Source of the DNA: Rhodococcoides trifolii | Lineage (GTDB): Bacteria; Actinomycetota; Actinomycetes; Mycobacteriales; Mycobacteriaceae | NCBI RefSeq assembly: GCF_014635345.1 | Contig: NZ_BMCU01000006.1 | Span: 310,001 to 374,000, forward strand | Direction of reading: 5' to 3' | DNA length: 64,000 nt | Shown: positions 27,558 through 35,402 of the stretch, piece after piece | Position numbering within the stretch: the first letter of the stretch is position 1 | Layout of the letters: each line of letters begins with the position of its first letter | Notes under the pieces: model-generated | Databases searched by the model: none | What the model saw: the letters and a program-made list of their open reading frames with translations, nothing else | What the model was told of the DNA's origin: nothing | Translations under genes and position numbers: made by a program

Positions 27558-28485
27558 GAAACCGCCACCGTTCAGGAAGGAGGCTCCGTCCTCTCAGGGT
27601 AGAGGACCACTCGATAAGCGGCAAGACAATTCGGACGCGACACGGACAGCGCAACTCTGCGGTACAACCTGACCGCGGTGGCGTACACCGCTGCGTCCGA
27701 ACAACATCGGACACACGAACTCGCGCCGATGTTGCCGTCTCGCAAATCATCTCGTGCAGCCAAGTTGCTGCCGTCGTTCTCTGGCAGAGCCCGACACAAA
27801 CCAGCCTGCCGCCGTTGACTGTGCACCCTTTAGCAATCCGCCGAGACCGGCCTCGAGGCACCGCCGCATCGACTGATCATCGACGCGGTGGCGATACCGA
27901 TACCCCGCGCGTCCAACTGGACGCGGGGCTATCGGGCGTGGAGCGGACAACGTGGGTGCGGACATTGGGGTCATCCCCTGGGGGGTCCGGGTAGAGCGGC
28001 ACGAAGTCCATCGCACTAGAAGGTGAGCGACCAATGAAACCCCACTCGTTTCCAACAGAGCTAAGTAACCGCATCCTGTTCCACCGCAGAACTTCCCATC
28101 ATCGACACCACAAGCAACTACTGATCCTCGCTACCTATCGCAGGTCGACCAGATCCCCTTCCGCATTCGACCCGGGGCTTCGTCCACTCTTGTCTGAAAA
28201 TACCAGTATCGACCGCGTGACACCCGAAACGGCGAGCGCAGCAACACCTCCGTCGAATCCAGACGCTCGTTGTGCCAGTGACAACGGTGCCACCCGCGAC
28301 GCCACCAATGTCAGCCTTGCTGTCGATACCCGCATCGGTTCCGCCGCCGGTATTGCCAGTAACAACCTCGATGCCAGTCATGGTGGCGATGCCGGTACCA
28401 CCATCAATGCCCGCCCCCGACAGCATTACCACCCCCGCCAGCGCCACCGGCAATACCGGCGCATCGCAGTGGGGCGGGAAACGCT
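27558..28485. other. 928-base non-coding region before parA; candidate partition or origin site
   Basis: No gene with a family signature is seen. A strong hairpin occurs at 27903-27927 (TCCA AC TGGA core flanked by CCCCGCG/CGCGGGG). The last 250 bases (28235-28480) carry irregular, closely spaced repeats of GCCAGT/GCCGGT with ACAAC or ACCACC between them, for example near 28274, 28357 and 28375. Both strands have long open frames there, but their products are low-complexity Pro/Thr or Gly/Thr strings. Immediate placement upstream of parA makes a centromere (parS-like) or iteron cluster plausible. Confidence 0.35.
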
Positions 28486-29292
28486 ATGACGACGCCCGTG
28501 ATTGTGATGTGCAACCAGAAGGGTGGCGTCGGCAAGACCACCACGACGTTCCACCTCCTCGATGCCGTCCGTCGTCAGCGCCACGACATCCGTGTTCTGG
28601 CAGTGGACCTCGACCCGCAAGGCAACCTGAGCACAATCCTGTCCAGAGGTACTCGAGACTCCGCCGATGCGTGCCTGGCGGACGCGCTGTCGGATCGCTC
28701 GTCCTGCTCCCTGATCGATGTTGTGAACGAGACCATTTGGCCCAACGTGCACCTGGCTCCGACCAGTCCGGATACCGAAGCTCTGGCCTACGTCAGAGAC
28801 GAACTTGTGCTGGCCGGCGCAGGGAGAGAGCGCAGACTCCGGGATGCACTCGACCCGCTGCTGCCGGCCTACGACCTCGTCTTGATGGACTGCCCTCCGA
28901 GTCTCGATCTGCTGACGATCAACGCTCTCGTGGCCGCACGGTCCGCTGTTGTGGTCAGTCAATCGGCATTGTTCTCCGCCAATGGACTTGTGCGGCTGCG
29001 CCGAACCATCGACGCCGTCAAGCGGAGTTACAACCCTGAACTGCATCTACGCGGCGCGATCATCAACCTGCACGAACGCAACACCATCGCCGGGCGGGAA
29101 CAGTTGGCCGAGATTGCCTCCACCATCGAGCTGGTGGGTGACCCGATCCCGAAGCGCGTCGTTCTCAAGGACGCGTCCGAAGCGCAAACGAGCCTCCTCG
29201 ACTGGGGCACCACAGATGCGCGCAATCTCGCCGCGCTGTACCGCAACACCGCAGCACTCCTGATGGGAGACCCGAACAATGCAACGTCCTGA
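28486..29292 (+). CDS. parA: ParA-family partition ATPase
   Basis: This 268-aa protein has the deviant Walker A of ParA/MinD ATPases (CNQKGGVGKTTTTFHL) at about residues 9-24. It also has the A' motif AVDLDPQGNLS and the Walker B region DLVLMDCPPSLDLLTINAL. It would move plasmid copies along the nucleoid together with a centromere-binding partner. The small gene that follows overlaps it by 14 bases and fits a ParB-type partner. The lack of an N-terminal DNA-binding domain places it with short type Ib ParA proteins. Confidence 0.9.
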   Translation: MTTPVIVMCNQKGGVGKTTTTFHLLDAVRRQRHDIRVLAVDLDPQGNLSTILSRGTRDSADACLADALSDRSSCSLIDVVNETIWPNVHLAPTSPDTEALAYVRDELVLAGAGRERRLRDALDPLLPAYDLVLMDCPPSLDLLTINALVAARSAVVVSQSALFSANGLVRLRRTIDAVKRSYNPELHLRGAIINLHERNTIAGREQLAEIASTIELVGDPIPKRVVLKDASEAQTSLLDWGTTDARNLAALYRNTAALLMGDPNNATS

Positions 29293-29605
29293 ACGCATCC
29301 GCAGCACGCTCTACAACGCGAGCCCCCTCGACCCACCAGCAGCTGCAGCCGAACCGGTGGTACCCAAGACAACACCAGTACCGACAAAGGTCAAGCGCAC
29401 CTTCTACTTCCACACGGATACGAGTGAACGCCTTCTCAACGCGGCAGGGGCGTTGGCCGCAACAGCCGGCGCCCCCCGCGGACCCTCGGACCTCGTTGCG
29501 GTAGCAGTCGAGCGTTACGTGGACTACCTGGAGCAGACGTTCAATTCAGGTGCACCGTTCCCGCAACGCACGGGACCACTGCAACCCGGACCGAGGCTGC
29601 AATGA
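29279..29605 (+). CDS. small ParB-like partner (ribbon-helix-helix-type candidate)
   Basis: This 108-aa protein has a disordered Pro/Ala-rich N-terminus. It is followed by VKRTFYFHTDTSERLLNAAGALAATAG and SDLVAVAVERYVDYLEQ, a strand-helix-helix pattern consistent with a ribbon-helix-helix DNA-binding domain. Small RHH proteins serve as centromere-binding proteins with type Ib ParA ATPases. It overlaps parA by 14 bases and ends in an ATGA overlap with a 44-aa reading frame, so the cluster is probably one operon. The assignment rests on position and fold pattern. Confidence 0.7.
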   Translation: MQRPERIRSTLYNASPLDPPAAAAEPVVPKTTPVPTKVKRTFYFHTDTSERLLNAAGALAATAGAPRGPSDLVAVAVERYVDYLEQTFNSGAPFPQRTGPLQPGPRLQ

Positions 29606-29736
29606 CCACGTCATACGGCGCATGTCCGTTCGTCGACGAAAGGGCCCACTCCGCCCGGCGCGTCACTGCGCCTTCGCCATTCGGCAGGTCCACACCGGGC
29701 CGCGTCGAGTGCAGCCCAGACACCAGAGGATTCTGA
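29602..29736 (+). CDS. 44-aa coupled small ORF
   Basis: An open frame of 44 codons begins at an ATG that overlaps the previous stop (ATGA at 29602-29605). It ends in TGA overlapping the next ATG (TGATG at 29734-29738). Exact overlaps at both ends argue for real translation within the operon. The product is basic, with two cysteines and no recognised motif. It may act only to couple translation. Confidence 0.45.
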   Translation: MTTSYGACPFVDERAHSARRVTAPSPFGRSTPGRVECSPDTRGF

Positions 29737-30089
29737 TGATCACCTGGACACTCACGACGGCTTCCGGCACCAATCCAGCCGACTGCGTTGCAGACGTTGC
29801 GTTGGACCGCAACGCCGCAGTCGCGACCGCCGCCGAAGTATTGCGACACGCAATCATGGATGCTGCCCGTCCGATGAACTTGGAATCCGAAGCGCCGGCC
29901 TTCGCGATAACGATGGACGGGGATGTCGTTGCTTCTGTGCACATGACCCGGAACCAACTGGGCGGACTGGACGTCGACGGAGCTCTCGATCGTGTCGAAC
30001 AGTTCGAGCGGCATCGCTCCGGCCACGAAATGGCGGACCCCGAAATGGGTCCCGGCATGGGGGAGGTGGACCGTGGCGACTTCGCATGA
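29736..30089 (+). CDS. hypothetical plasmid protein, paralogue of the gene at 40545-40853
   Basis: This 117-aa protein starts at an ATG with AGAGGA upstream (29725-29730). Its C-terminal half, with AVATAAEVLRHAIMDAA, then VVASVHMTRNQLGGLDVDGALDRVEQFE, closely matches the 102-aa protein at 40545-40853 (DLTDAIRGALMDAS, LTVHLTRNSLGRLDLDAALDELERFE). The two are duplicates or members of a plasmid-backbone family. No enzymatic motif is visible. It overlaps the DUF2637 gene by 17 bases. Confidence 0.65.
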   Translation: MITWTLTTASGTNPADCVADVALDRNAAVATAAEVLRHAIMDAARPMNLESEAPAFAITMDGDVVASVHMTRNQLGGLDVDGALDRVEQFERHRSGHEMADPEMGPGMGEVDRGDFA

Positions 30090-30804
30090 GAGCTCGATAC
30101 ATCCCACGGCGTTTCTTGCAACTGTGGCCGTGTCTGGCGGCCTGACGCTCGCAATCGGTGCGGCCAGCTTCGTGCTCAGTTTCACCGTGCTTCGGGACCT
30201 TGCCCGGATGGCCGGCATCTCGAACAGCTACGCGTGGCTGTTGCCGTTCATCATCGACGGCACCATCATGCAGGCCACGCTGTCCGTCATCACAATGTCG
30301 TACCGGTCTGACGAAGCGAGTCGCAGAGGTCGTCGGTTCTTCTGGATCATGCTTTGTGTTGCAGCCGCAGTCAGCATCAGTGGCAACGCATTTCATGCCT
30401 TCGAAACGCGAACTTCGACTTTGTCGCCGACCATGGCTGCCAGCATCGCCACCATTGCACCCATCTTCCTGCTGGCGATGACACACGGCATTGCTGTTCT
30501 CATCAGGTCGACGCGAGAATCGGCAGCCGCGGTCGATCCGGTCAGCCCCGCAAACTCGCGTTCCCACCAGTCGACAGCTCCCGTCGCCCCGGAGGAGCCA
30601 GCCGTGTTGCAGGATGACGTATCGAGCGACGTGCTGGACACGGTCCGACTACGACACGAGCATCCCGAATGGTCGTGGAACCGTATCGGCGAACAGCTGG
30701 GTGTCGCAGCCTCGACCGCGTTGCGCCGTTACCGGCGCTGGGAGGAAAGTGTCGAAACGTCGGCGGCGGCTGACGACGAAGAGACCTTGACCGTCCATGT
30801 CTGA
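30073..30804 (+). CDS. DUF2637 membrane protein with C-terminal helix-turn-helix (Spd-like)
   Basis: This 243-aa protein starts at a GTG with GGGAGGTGG upstream. Four hydrophobic helices span about residues 10-150 (including TVAVSGGLTLAIGAASFVLSF and SYAWLLPFIIDGTIMQATLS), the DUF2637 pattern of actinobacterial plasmid spread or transfer proteins. The C-terminal 60 residues (HPEWSWNRIGEQLGVAASTALRRYRRWE) form a helix-turn-helix. It is the last gene of the parA operon. Related proteins are plasmid-encoded and linked to intermycelial spread or replication control. Confidence 0.78.
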   Translation: MATSHESSIHPTAFLATVAVSGGLTLAIGAASFVLSFTVLRDLARMAGISNSYAWLLPFIIDGTIMQATLSVITMSYRSDEASRRGRRFFWIMLCVAAAVSISGNAFHAFETRTSTLSPTMAASIATIAPIFLLAMTHGIAVLIRSTRESAAAVDPVSPANSRSHQSTAPVAPEEPAVLQDDVSSDVLDTVRLRHEHPEWSWNRIGEQLGVAASTALRRYRRWEESVETSAAADDEETLTVHV

Positions 30805-30829
30805 CTTCGGTGGCCCAACCGCGTTGATG

Positions 30830-31204
30830 TCAGTGGGCGGCGTTGTACGCATTCTCGATCGCGGCGGGAATGCGTCCGCGATCGTTGATGTCGTATCCCG
30901 AGTCCGCCGCCCACTGCCGGATTGCGCGCGTCTGCTCAGGATCCCGCTTCACGGCCGGTACCGACTTCTGCTTGATCTCGCGTGCTTTCGGTACCACACC
31001 CGTTGGGCGTCGCCGTCCACCGATGCGTTCCGCGTGTGCGAATTAGTGATCGAACGTGCGCCGCAACGCCTTGGCATTCTTCGCCTTGAGGTCGATGGTG
31101 TAGTCCACCCCAGACACGGAAAAGTTGATCGTTTCGCCCGAACCAGCGGTGATCACCGACCCGTCCACGTCGTCGGTCAGCTCGACTATTTCACGCTTGG
31201 CCAC
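30830..31204 (-). pseudogene. lsr2: Lsr2 nucleoid protein interrupted by an in-frame ochre stop
   Basis: On the minus strand a GTG at 31204 with GGGAGG seven bases upstream opens AKREIVELTDDVDGS...INFSVSGVDYTIDLKAKNAKALRRTFDH. This is the N-terminal oligomerisation domain of Lsr2. A TAA stop at 31043-31045 ends it at 53 residues. The same frame continues after the stop into the C-terminal DNA-binding domain (VKRDPEQTRAIRQWAADSGYDINDRGRIPAAIENAY) with the RGRIP AT-hook-like motif, ending at 30830. Without the TAA the protein would be about 124 aa, normal for Lsr2, which silences AT-rich horizontally acquired DNA. One point mutation thus separates the two domains. Confidence 0.85.
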
Positions 31205-31318
31205 GTTGTGACCTCCCTCGAATATGTCGGCGCGGGAAAACGCCGAATTGGATCTGTTTGTTGAACCGAGCCAGAATAACCATCTCTCACGAACCGAAAT
31301 ACCATTCGTAGGCAATGA

Positions 31319-31543
31319 TCAAACTGGTCGTCGCCCGAGCCGGCCCAGGATTTGCTGCACCTCATCCAAATCGTCGAGTAACTGCGACGCTGCTGAATCA
31401 GCGCGCACCCTTCCCCATATATCCGCAGCGGGGTGGCTGGGCAGTTCGTCGTAGCAACCTGCGTGAAGGGCAGCAACGAAATCAGCCGGCCACGGGGGAC
31501 CGTTCGGAATCGGCGGAGGAGAATCGTCCACGTTGTCGGTCAC
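31319..31543 (-). CDS. small hypothetical protein
   Basis: This 74-aa protein starts at a GTG and contains PWPADFVAALHAGCYDELPSHPAADIWGRVRADSAASQLLDDLDEVQQILGRL. The pattern LHAG...A..L..LD....L recalls small actinobacterial anti-sigma-like or regulatory proteins, but the match is weak. It is on the same strand as the Lsr2 locus, 114 bases upstream of it, and just left of the IS110 upstream region. Confidence 0.45.
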   Translation of the reverse strand: MTDNVDDSPPPIPNGPPWPADFVAALHAGCYDELPSHPAADIWGRVRADSAASQLLDDLDEVQQILGRLGRRPV

Positions 31544-31787
31544 TCGGCCCCACCCCCGCTCACAAGGCTGTAGAGCGAGATCTGTGCCACGCAGCGCGGA
31601 GGCACGAGCCGTGTGGCCCTACGCGCCGGTGTGGACCGGGCGGGCGCAGGCCACGCGTCATTCGAGTGGGACAGCATCCGGTCATTGTGGACGCCGTCGC
31701 TCTTCGCACCGTCGTCGGCGTACCTCAAACCGGGCCAGCTTCCTACCCGGAATGGATTTTTGTTCATACGCAGGACCCGGTCACCCT

Positions 31788-32005
31788 CCGGGCGCCCACC
31801 GAATCGACCTCCGCTCCGCTGCGGCCTGACAAAGCATCTATCTCTTTCCTTAACGTCGTTGCCGGGCATCGCGGGACCTCGGAAGTAGGTTCGAAGATGC
31901 CTGGGGATACTGGGTATGGCTTCTTTCTTTTCGCTGATCGGATGGCCGGAAGGGAATGGCCGCCCAGTGTCCTCGACGACTCGACCGCTCATTGAGAGAT
32001 GCGAC
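31788..32005 (+). ncRNA. candidate IS110 bridge-RNA region (left-end non-coding segment)
   Basis: This segment lies directly upstream of an IS110-family transposase and recurs, diverged, at 39230-39441. Both copies keep a hairpin with arms CCGGGCA...TGCC(T/C)GG (here 31862-31868 and 31898-31904). In this copy one pair is a G-U, and in the other it is G-C, a compensated difference. Blocks GGGTATGGC and CCCAGTGT are also conserved. IS110-group elements encode a bridge RNA in exactly this place. The RNA identity and its loops are inference. Confidence 0.5.
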
Positions 32006-32083
32006 GCGATCGCTGTTTAAGGACACGACGGGGCAGTCGTCCGCCAGGTGCATATGTCGGAAACCGAACGGGGGAGTGAAGAA

Positions 32084-33301
32084 GTGGACTCTTTGTGGGT
32101 GGGCGTCGATGCGGGCAAACAGCATCACCACGCTGTAGCAATCGATGCGGACGGGACCAGAAAGCTGTCACGCCGAGTTGCGAACGACGAGGCCAGCCTG
32201 GTGGAGCTGGTCGACACCGTCGGACGCATCGCGGCAGCGGGACGCGTCACGTGGGCAGTCGATCTGAACTCGGGAGGCGCTGCCTTGCTCCTGGCAGTGC
32301 TGCTCGATCGTGGTGAGCAGGTGTTCTACATTCCCGGCAGGGTCGTGCACCACGCCGCGGGCGCCTATCGGGGCGACGGGAAAACGGACGCGAAGGATGC
32401 CGCGATAATCGCCGACCAAGCTCGGATGCGGCGTGATCTGCAGCCGATCCGGGTGAACGACGAGATCAGCAGCGAACTGGCCATCCTGACCTCGCGGCGC
32501 ACCGACCTCATGCGGGACCGCACGCGGACGATCAACCGGCTACGCGCACTGCTGAGTTCGTACTTTCCTGCGCTCGAACGCACCCTCGACATCAGCAACG
32601 TCAAGGGTGCCATCATCTTGCTGACCGCGTACCAGACGCCAGACGGTCTCCGGCGGATGGGACCGGCGCGGCTGGAGGCGTGGCTGCGAAAGAACAAGGC
32701 GTACAACGCATCAGGCCTGGCGCAGTTGGCGATCGACGCTGCCCGGTCCCAGCATGTACGGGTGGCCGGCCAGGACGCCGCGGGGGCGACGGTCGCGAAG
32801 TGGGCACACCACATCAGATACCTCGACCGGGAGATGGCCGAGGTGGACCGAGACATCGAGACGCGGTTCCGGCGCCACCGCAAGGCTGCGGTCATCGAGT
32901 CGATGCCAGGGTTCGGGACGCTGCTCGGAGCCGAGCTGCTCGCTGCGACAGGCGGCGACGTCTCGGTGTTCGGCACTGCAGACCGGTTCGCCGCCGTGGC
33001 CGGGCTCGCGCCGGTCCCACGCGACTCGGGCCGGGTCAGCGGCAACCTGCACCGCCCGCGCCGATACGACCGGCGACTGCTGCGGACGGCGTATCTCTCG
33101 GCGCAGCTGAGCATCCGATCGTGCGCCGAGTCTCGGGTCTACTACGACCGCAAACGGGCAGAGGGCAAGCGGCACACCCAAGCGGTGCTGGCGCTGGCCC
33201 GACGCAGGTCTAACGTGCTGTGGGCGATGCTGCGCGACGACGCCCTGTATCGACCGGGACCGGAGCCAAGCCAACCGCCTCCCGCTCGCGCCGCGGCCTG
33301 A
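32084..33301 (+). CDS. IS110-family transposase (DEDD recombinase)
   Basis: This 405-aa protein starts at a GTG with GGGGGAG seven bases upstream; an in-frame ATG at 32054 is the alternative. The N-terminal RuvC-like DEDD domain begins LWVGVDAGKQHHHAV (Asp9) and includes WAVDLNSGG and GKTDAKDAAIIAD. The C-terminal Transposase_20 domain has SMPGFGTLLGAELLAATGG and GLAPVPRDSGR, whose serine is the catalytic residue of IS110 recombinases. IS110 elements move without terminal inverted repeats, guided by a bridge RNA. The length is normal for the family and the frame is intact. Confidence 0.92.
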   Translation: MDSLWVGVDAGKQHHHAVAIDADGTRKLSRRVANDEASLVELVDTVGRIAAAGRVTWAVDLNSGGAALLLAVLLDRGEQVFYIPGRVVHHAAGAYRGDGKTDAKDAAIIADQARMRRDLQPIRVNDEISSELAILTSRRTDLMRDRTRTINRLRALLSSYFPALERTLDISNVKGAIILLTAYQTPDGLRRMGPARLEAWLRKNKAYNASGLAQLAIDAARSQHVRVAGQDAAGATVAKWAHHIRYLDREMAEVDRDIETRFRRHRKAAVIESMPGFGTLLGAELLAATGGDVSVFGTADRFAAVAGLAPVPRDSGRVSGNLHRPRRYDRRLLRTAYLSAQLSIRSCAESRVYYDRKRAEGKRHTQAVLALARRRSNVLWAMLRDDALYRPGPEPSQPPPARAAA

Positions 33302-33369
33302 CTGCACCGTCTGGCGCGCAGATTTCAGGTGAGCAGGAAGGGGTCGAGGACCACACCAGACCGTCGAGC

Positions 33370-33389
33370 CTCTCCGCCCGCGTGGAGAG
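33370..33389. terminator. hairpin between convergent genes
   Basis: A six-base perfect stem CTCTCC / GGAGAG with an 8-base loop lies between the converging IS110 transposase and ankyrin-repeat genes, immediately before the latter's stop at 33394. Confidence 0.4.
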
Positions 33390-33393
33390 ATCC

Positions 33394-34806
33394 TTAGCTG
33401 TTCTTGTCGGGGTTGGTCGGGGCAGGTAGCGGATTCGCTCTTTGTCGTTCGATCCATCGTGTGACCTCGTGTGCCTCTGACCGTTCTGCGGCTGCGAGGG
33501 GTGTCAGTCCGTCGTATCCGATCCAGTCGATGTCGGCACCGTGACGAAGAAGGAGCTCGGCGGTGGCGATCTGACCTCCGTGACATGCGCCCCAGAAACT
33601 GCTGGTGATGTCCTCCTCGGTGGGACTGCCGGTATCGAGTTGGCGTTCGACCTCGGATTCGAGTCCGAGCGAGGCTGCCTCGAACAGATTGGTCGATGCT
33701 CCGCGTTCTACGAGTCGGTGGGCTGCGTCCCATTGTCCGAATGCGGTCGCATCGGCCAGTGGCGTTCCTCCGGCGATGACCGCGCCGGTGGCGTCGATGT
33801 GGGCGCCTGCGTCGAGTAGTGCGTCGATGGCGGGGACGTCGTTGCTGCTTGCTGCCCAGTGCAACGGTGTCTCGTGATGATGATCGCCGAGGCTGGGGGC
33901 GTTGGGATCTGCGCCGGCCGAGACGAGGGTTGTGATGGATTGCGCGACATGAGGGAAGTGGCCTGGCCAGTCGGTGGCCACATGCAGCAAGGTGCGCCCC
34001 TCGTGTCGAGGCAAACGAACAGTGGCGAGTTCGGGTGCCGCCGCAAGCAGCAGGCCGAGCGTGTCGACGTCGCCCACTCTGATCGCGGCGACGGCGGACT
34101 CGTGTGTCGGGTTGTCGAGCAGTGCGTCGAGGATCCATCGGTCTGCGGGGACACCGCTGGGGCCGCCGTTCGATGTCGGATACAGCCGGCACTGCAACCC
34201 GTATCGATCCGATCCGTCGGAGGAGGCCGACGGTGACGGTGTGTCGGTGTCCGGCGCGACGTCGCGTCCGTTGACCCGCACGGTGGGTGAGCCGAGAAAA
34301 CGGGTGGCGTGGGCCTGCTCGACGGTCTGGATCTCGTTCAGTGACACGGTGGCGGTGATGTGGTTCTGCTCGAGCAGGTCGTACAGATGCGGCAGCAACT
34401 GTTCGTGGTGTGGGCAGCCCTGGACATAGAGCACTTCGATGGTCGGTGGCCCGTCCAGAATGCAGATCTCCGCGATCAGGCCGTCGCGCAACGTCATTCG
34501 GACTGTCATCTCGGGCGGGTAGTCGTCGGGATCGGGTGCCGAAACCTGGACCCGGGCGGTGAAGACGTTCCCGCGGTGGGTGTCGGCGGGTTCCACGCCG
34601 TTCAGTCGAAGGGTGATCCCGCTTTCGAGCAGGCCGGCGTAATGGTCACCCACTTGATCGCGATCGGTGCATTCGTTGCCCGTGCCACGTTGCTCTCCGC
34701 CCCACCTCACGTCCTCTGTCAGTAGCGCGGTGAATGCGTCACGGGTGCGGGCAGCGAGTGCGGTTTCCAGGTCGTCGTGCCAGGAGTGTCGCGATGACTC
34801 GGTCAT
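33394..34806 (-). CDS. NTF2-like/thioredoxin-like/ankyrin-repeat fusion protein
   Basis: This 470-aa protein has three parts. Residues about 1-120 look like a SnoaL/NTF2-like domain (LETALAARTRDAFTALLTEDVRWGG). Residues about 125-215 form a thioredoxin-like domain (IEVLYVQGCPHHEQLLPHLYDLL, RFLGSPTVRVNGRDVAPD, YGLQCRLY), a form often seen in mercury and metal islands; the usual CxxC is reduced to CPHH. The rest is at least four ankyrin repeats (for example GRTLLHVATDWPG, ETPLHWAASSNDVPAIDALLDAGA, GGQIATAELLLRHGADIDWIG). The start has AGGA upstream. It abuts the copper operon promoter on the other strand, so a role in metal stress is likely but unproven. Confidence 0.72.
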   Translation of the reverse strand: MTESSRHSWHDDLETALAARTRDAFTALLTEDVRWGGEQRGTGNECTDRDQVGDHYAGLLESGITLRLNGVEPADTHRGNVFTARVQVSAPDPDDYPPEMTVRMTLRDGLIAEICILDGPPTIEVLYVQGCPHHEQLLPHLYDLLEQNHITATVSLNEIQTVEQAHATRFLGSPTVRVNGRDVAPDTDTPSPSASSDGSDRYGLQCRLYPTSNGGPSGVPADRWILDALLDNPTHESAVAAIRVGDVDTLGLLLAAAPELATVRLPRHEGRTLLHVATDWPGHFPHVAQSITTLVSAGADPNAPSLGDHHHETPLHWAASSNDVPAIDALLDAGAHIDATGAVIAGGTPLADATAFGQWDAAHRLVERGASTNLFEAASLGLESEVERQLDTGSPTEEDITSSFWGACHGGQIATAELLLRHGADIDWIGYDGLTPLAAAERSEAHEVTRWIERQRANPLPAPTNPDKNS

Positions 34807-35034
34807 GTTCGATGTCCTGACGCAGCGGGTGCCGCCCGTGCAATACGGGGGTTCCCTCGTTCGGCCGTGTGAATACCTGTACCTGTGTTCCACCGACGAA
34901 TGTAGCCCGCCCCTGCTCCGCAGCTGCTGTATTGAGCCACGGGACCCGTCCCACCTGTCGAGGCCCGTGCGAGAACGCCGTGCCGGACCGGGGCACCGAC
35001 CGGGTGCGAACAGGTGCGTCACAGCATTGACAGA

Positions 35035-35049
35035 TACCCCCTGGGGGTA
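35035..35049. promoter_or_regulatory. CsoR-type operator palindrome 1
   Basis: TACCCCCTGGGGGTA is a perfect palindrome of the G-tract type bound by CsoR repressors. It lies 47 bases upstream of the copZ start and 25 bases from a second copy, consistent with tandem CsoR binding in the promoter of the copper operon. Confidence 0.8.
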
Positions 35050-35059
35050 CTAGAACTGG

Positions 35060-35078
35060 TATACCCCCAGGGGGTATA
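35060..35078. promoter_or_regulatory. CsoR-type operator palindrome 2
   Basis: TATACCCCCAGGGGGTATA is a 19-base perfect palindrome, 18 bases before the copZ GTG start. Copper binding to CsoR would release it and switch the copZ-copB-csoR operon on. A third copy lies at 39190-39204 in front of the opposing copper genes. Confidence 0.85.
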
Positions 35079-35096
35079 CCGACGAAAGGATTTTCC

Positions 35097-35306
35097 GTGT
35101 TCACCACCGAATACCGCATCACCGGAATGACGTGCAGCCACTGCGCGTCGTCCATCAGCACCGAGGTCCACGCACTACCCGGTGTCGACGGAGTCGATGT
35201 GTCCGCGGAATCGGGGGTCCTTCTCGTCCGCAGCAGCAGTGAACTCGACGACGCCCGCGTGATCGACGCAGTGCACCAGGCAGGGTACGGCGCCGAACGC
35301 AGCTGA
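35097..35306 (+). CDS. copZ: copper chaperone, heavy-metal-associated (HMA) domain protein
   Basis: This 69-aa protein is a single ferredoxin-like HMA domain with the metal-binding motif GMTCSHC (Cys13 and Cys16). It binds Cu(I) and delivers it to a P-type ATPase. It starts at a GTG with GAAAGGA upstream (35084-35090) and follows two CsoR operators. The copper ATPase gene starts 96 bases downstream. Confidence 0.9.
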   Translation: MFTTEYRITGMTCSHCASSISTEVHALPGVDGVDVSAESGVLLVRSSSELDDARVIDAVHQAGYGAERS

Positions 35307-35402
35307 GCGAGCCTGCGCGCACCGCACGTACTCGTCCACGCCGCCGGCGCAGTAGGAACCACGAAACACGAACCACGAACCACGAATCGAACAGGAGCAT
35401 CC

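Larger units (their letters stand above)
32000..33393 (+). mobile_element. IS110-family insertion element (approximate body)
   Basis: The element comprises the transposase at 32084-33301, a long upstream segment that probably begins at or before 31788, and a short right end of at most 90 bases before the convergent ankyrin gene. IS110 elements lack inverted repeats, so the exact ends cannot be read from this sequence alone. The given coordinates are a minimum core. Confidence 0.55.

Noticed and set aside
28118-28453. 111-aa minus-strand Gly/Thr-rich frame before parA
   Set aside because: Its repetition reflects the DNA repeats, and there is no family match or ribosome binding site.
28272-29039. 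255-aa plus-strand Pro/Thr-rich frame over the parA start
   Set aside because: Low-complexity composition and overlap with the clearly real parA in another frame.
30797-31264. 155-aa plus-strand frame
   Set aside because: Antisense to the Lsr2 locus, which has clear protein motifs on the other strand.
32711-34192. 493-aa minus-strand open frame
   Set aside because: It runs antisense across the IS110 transposase and into the ankyrin gene, is extremely Arg/Pro-rich, and has no domain; a high-GC shadow.
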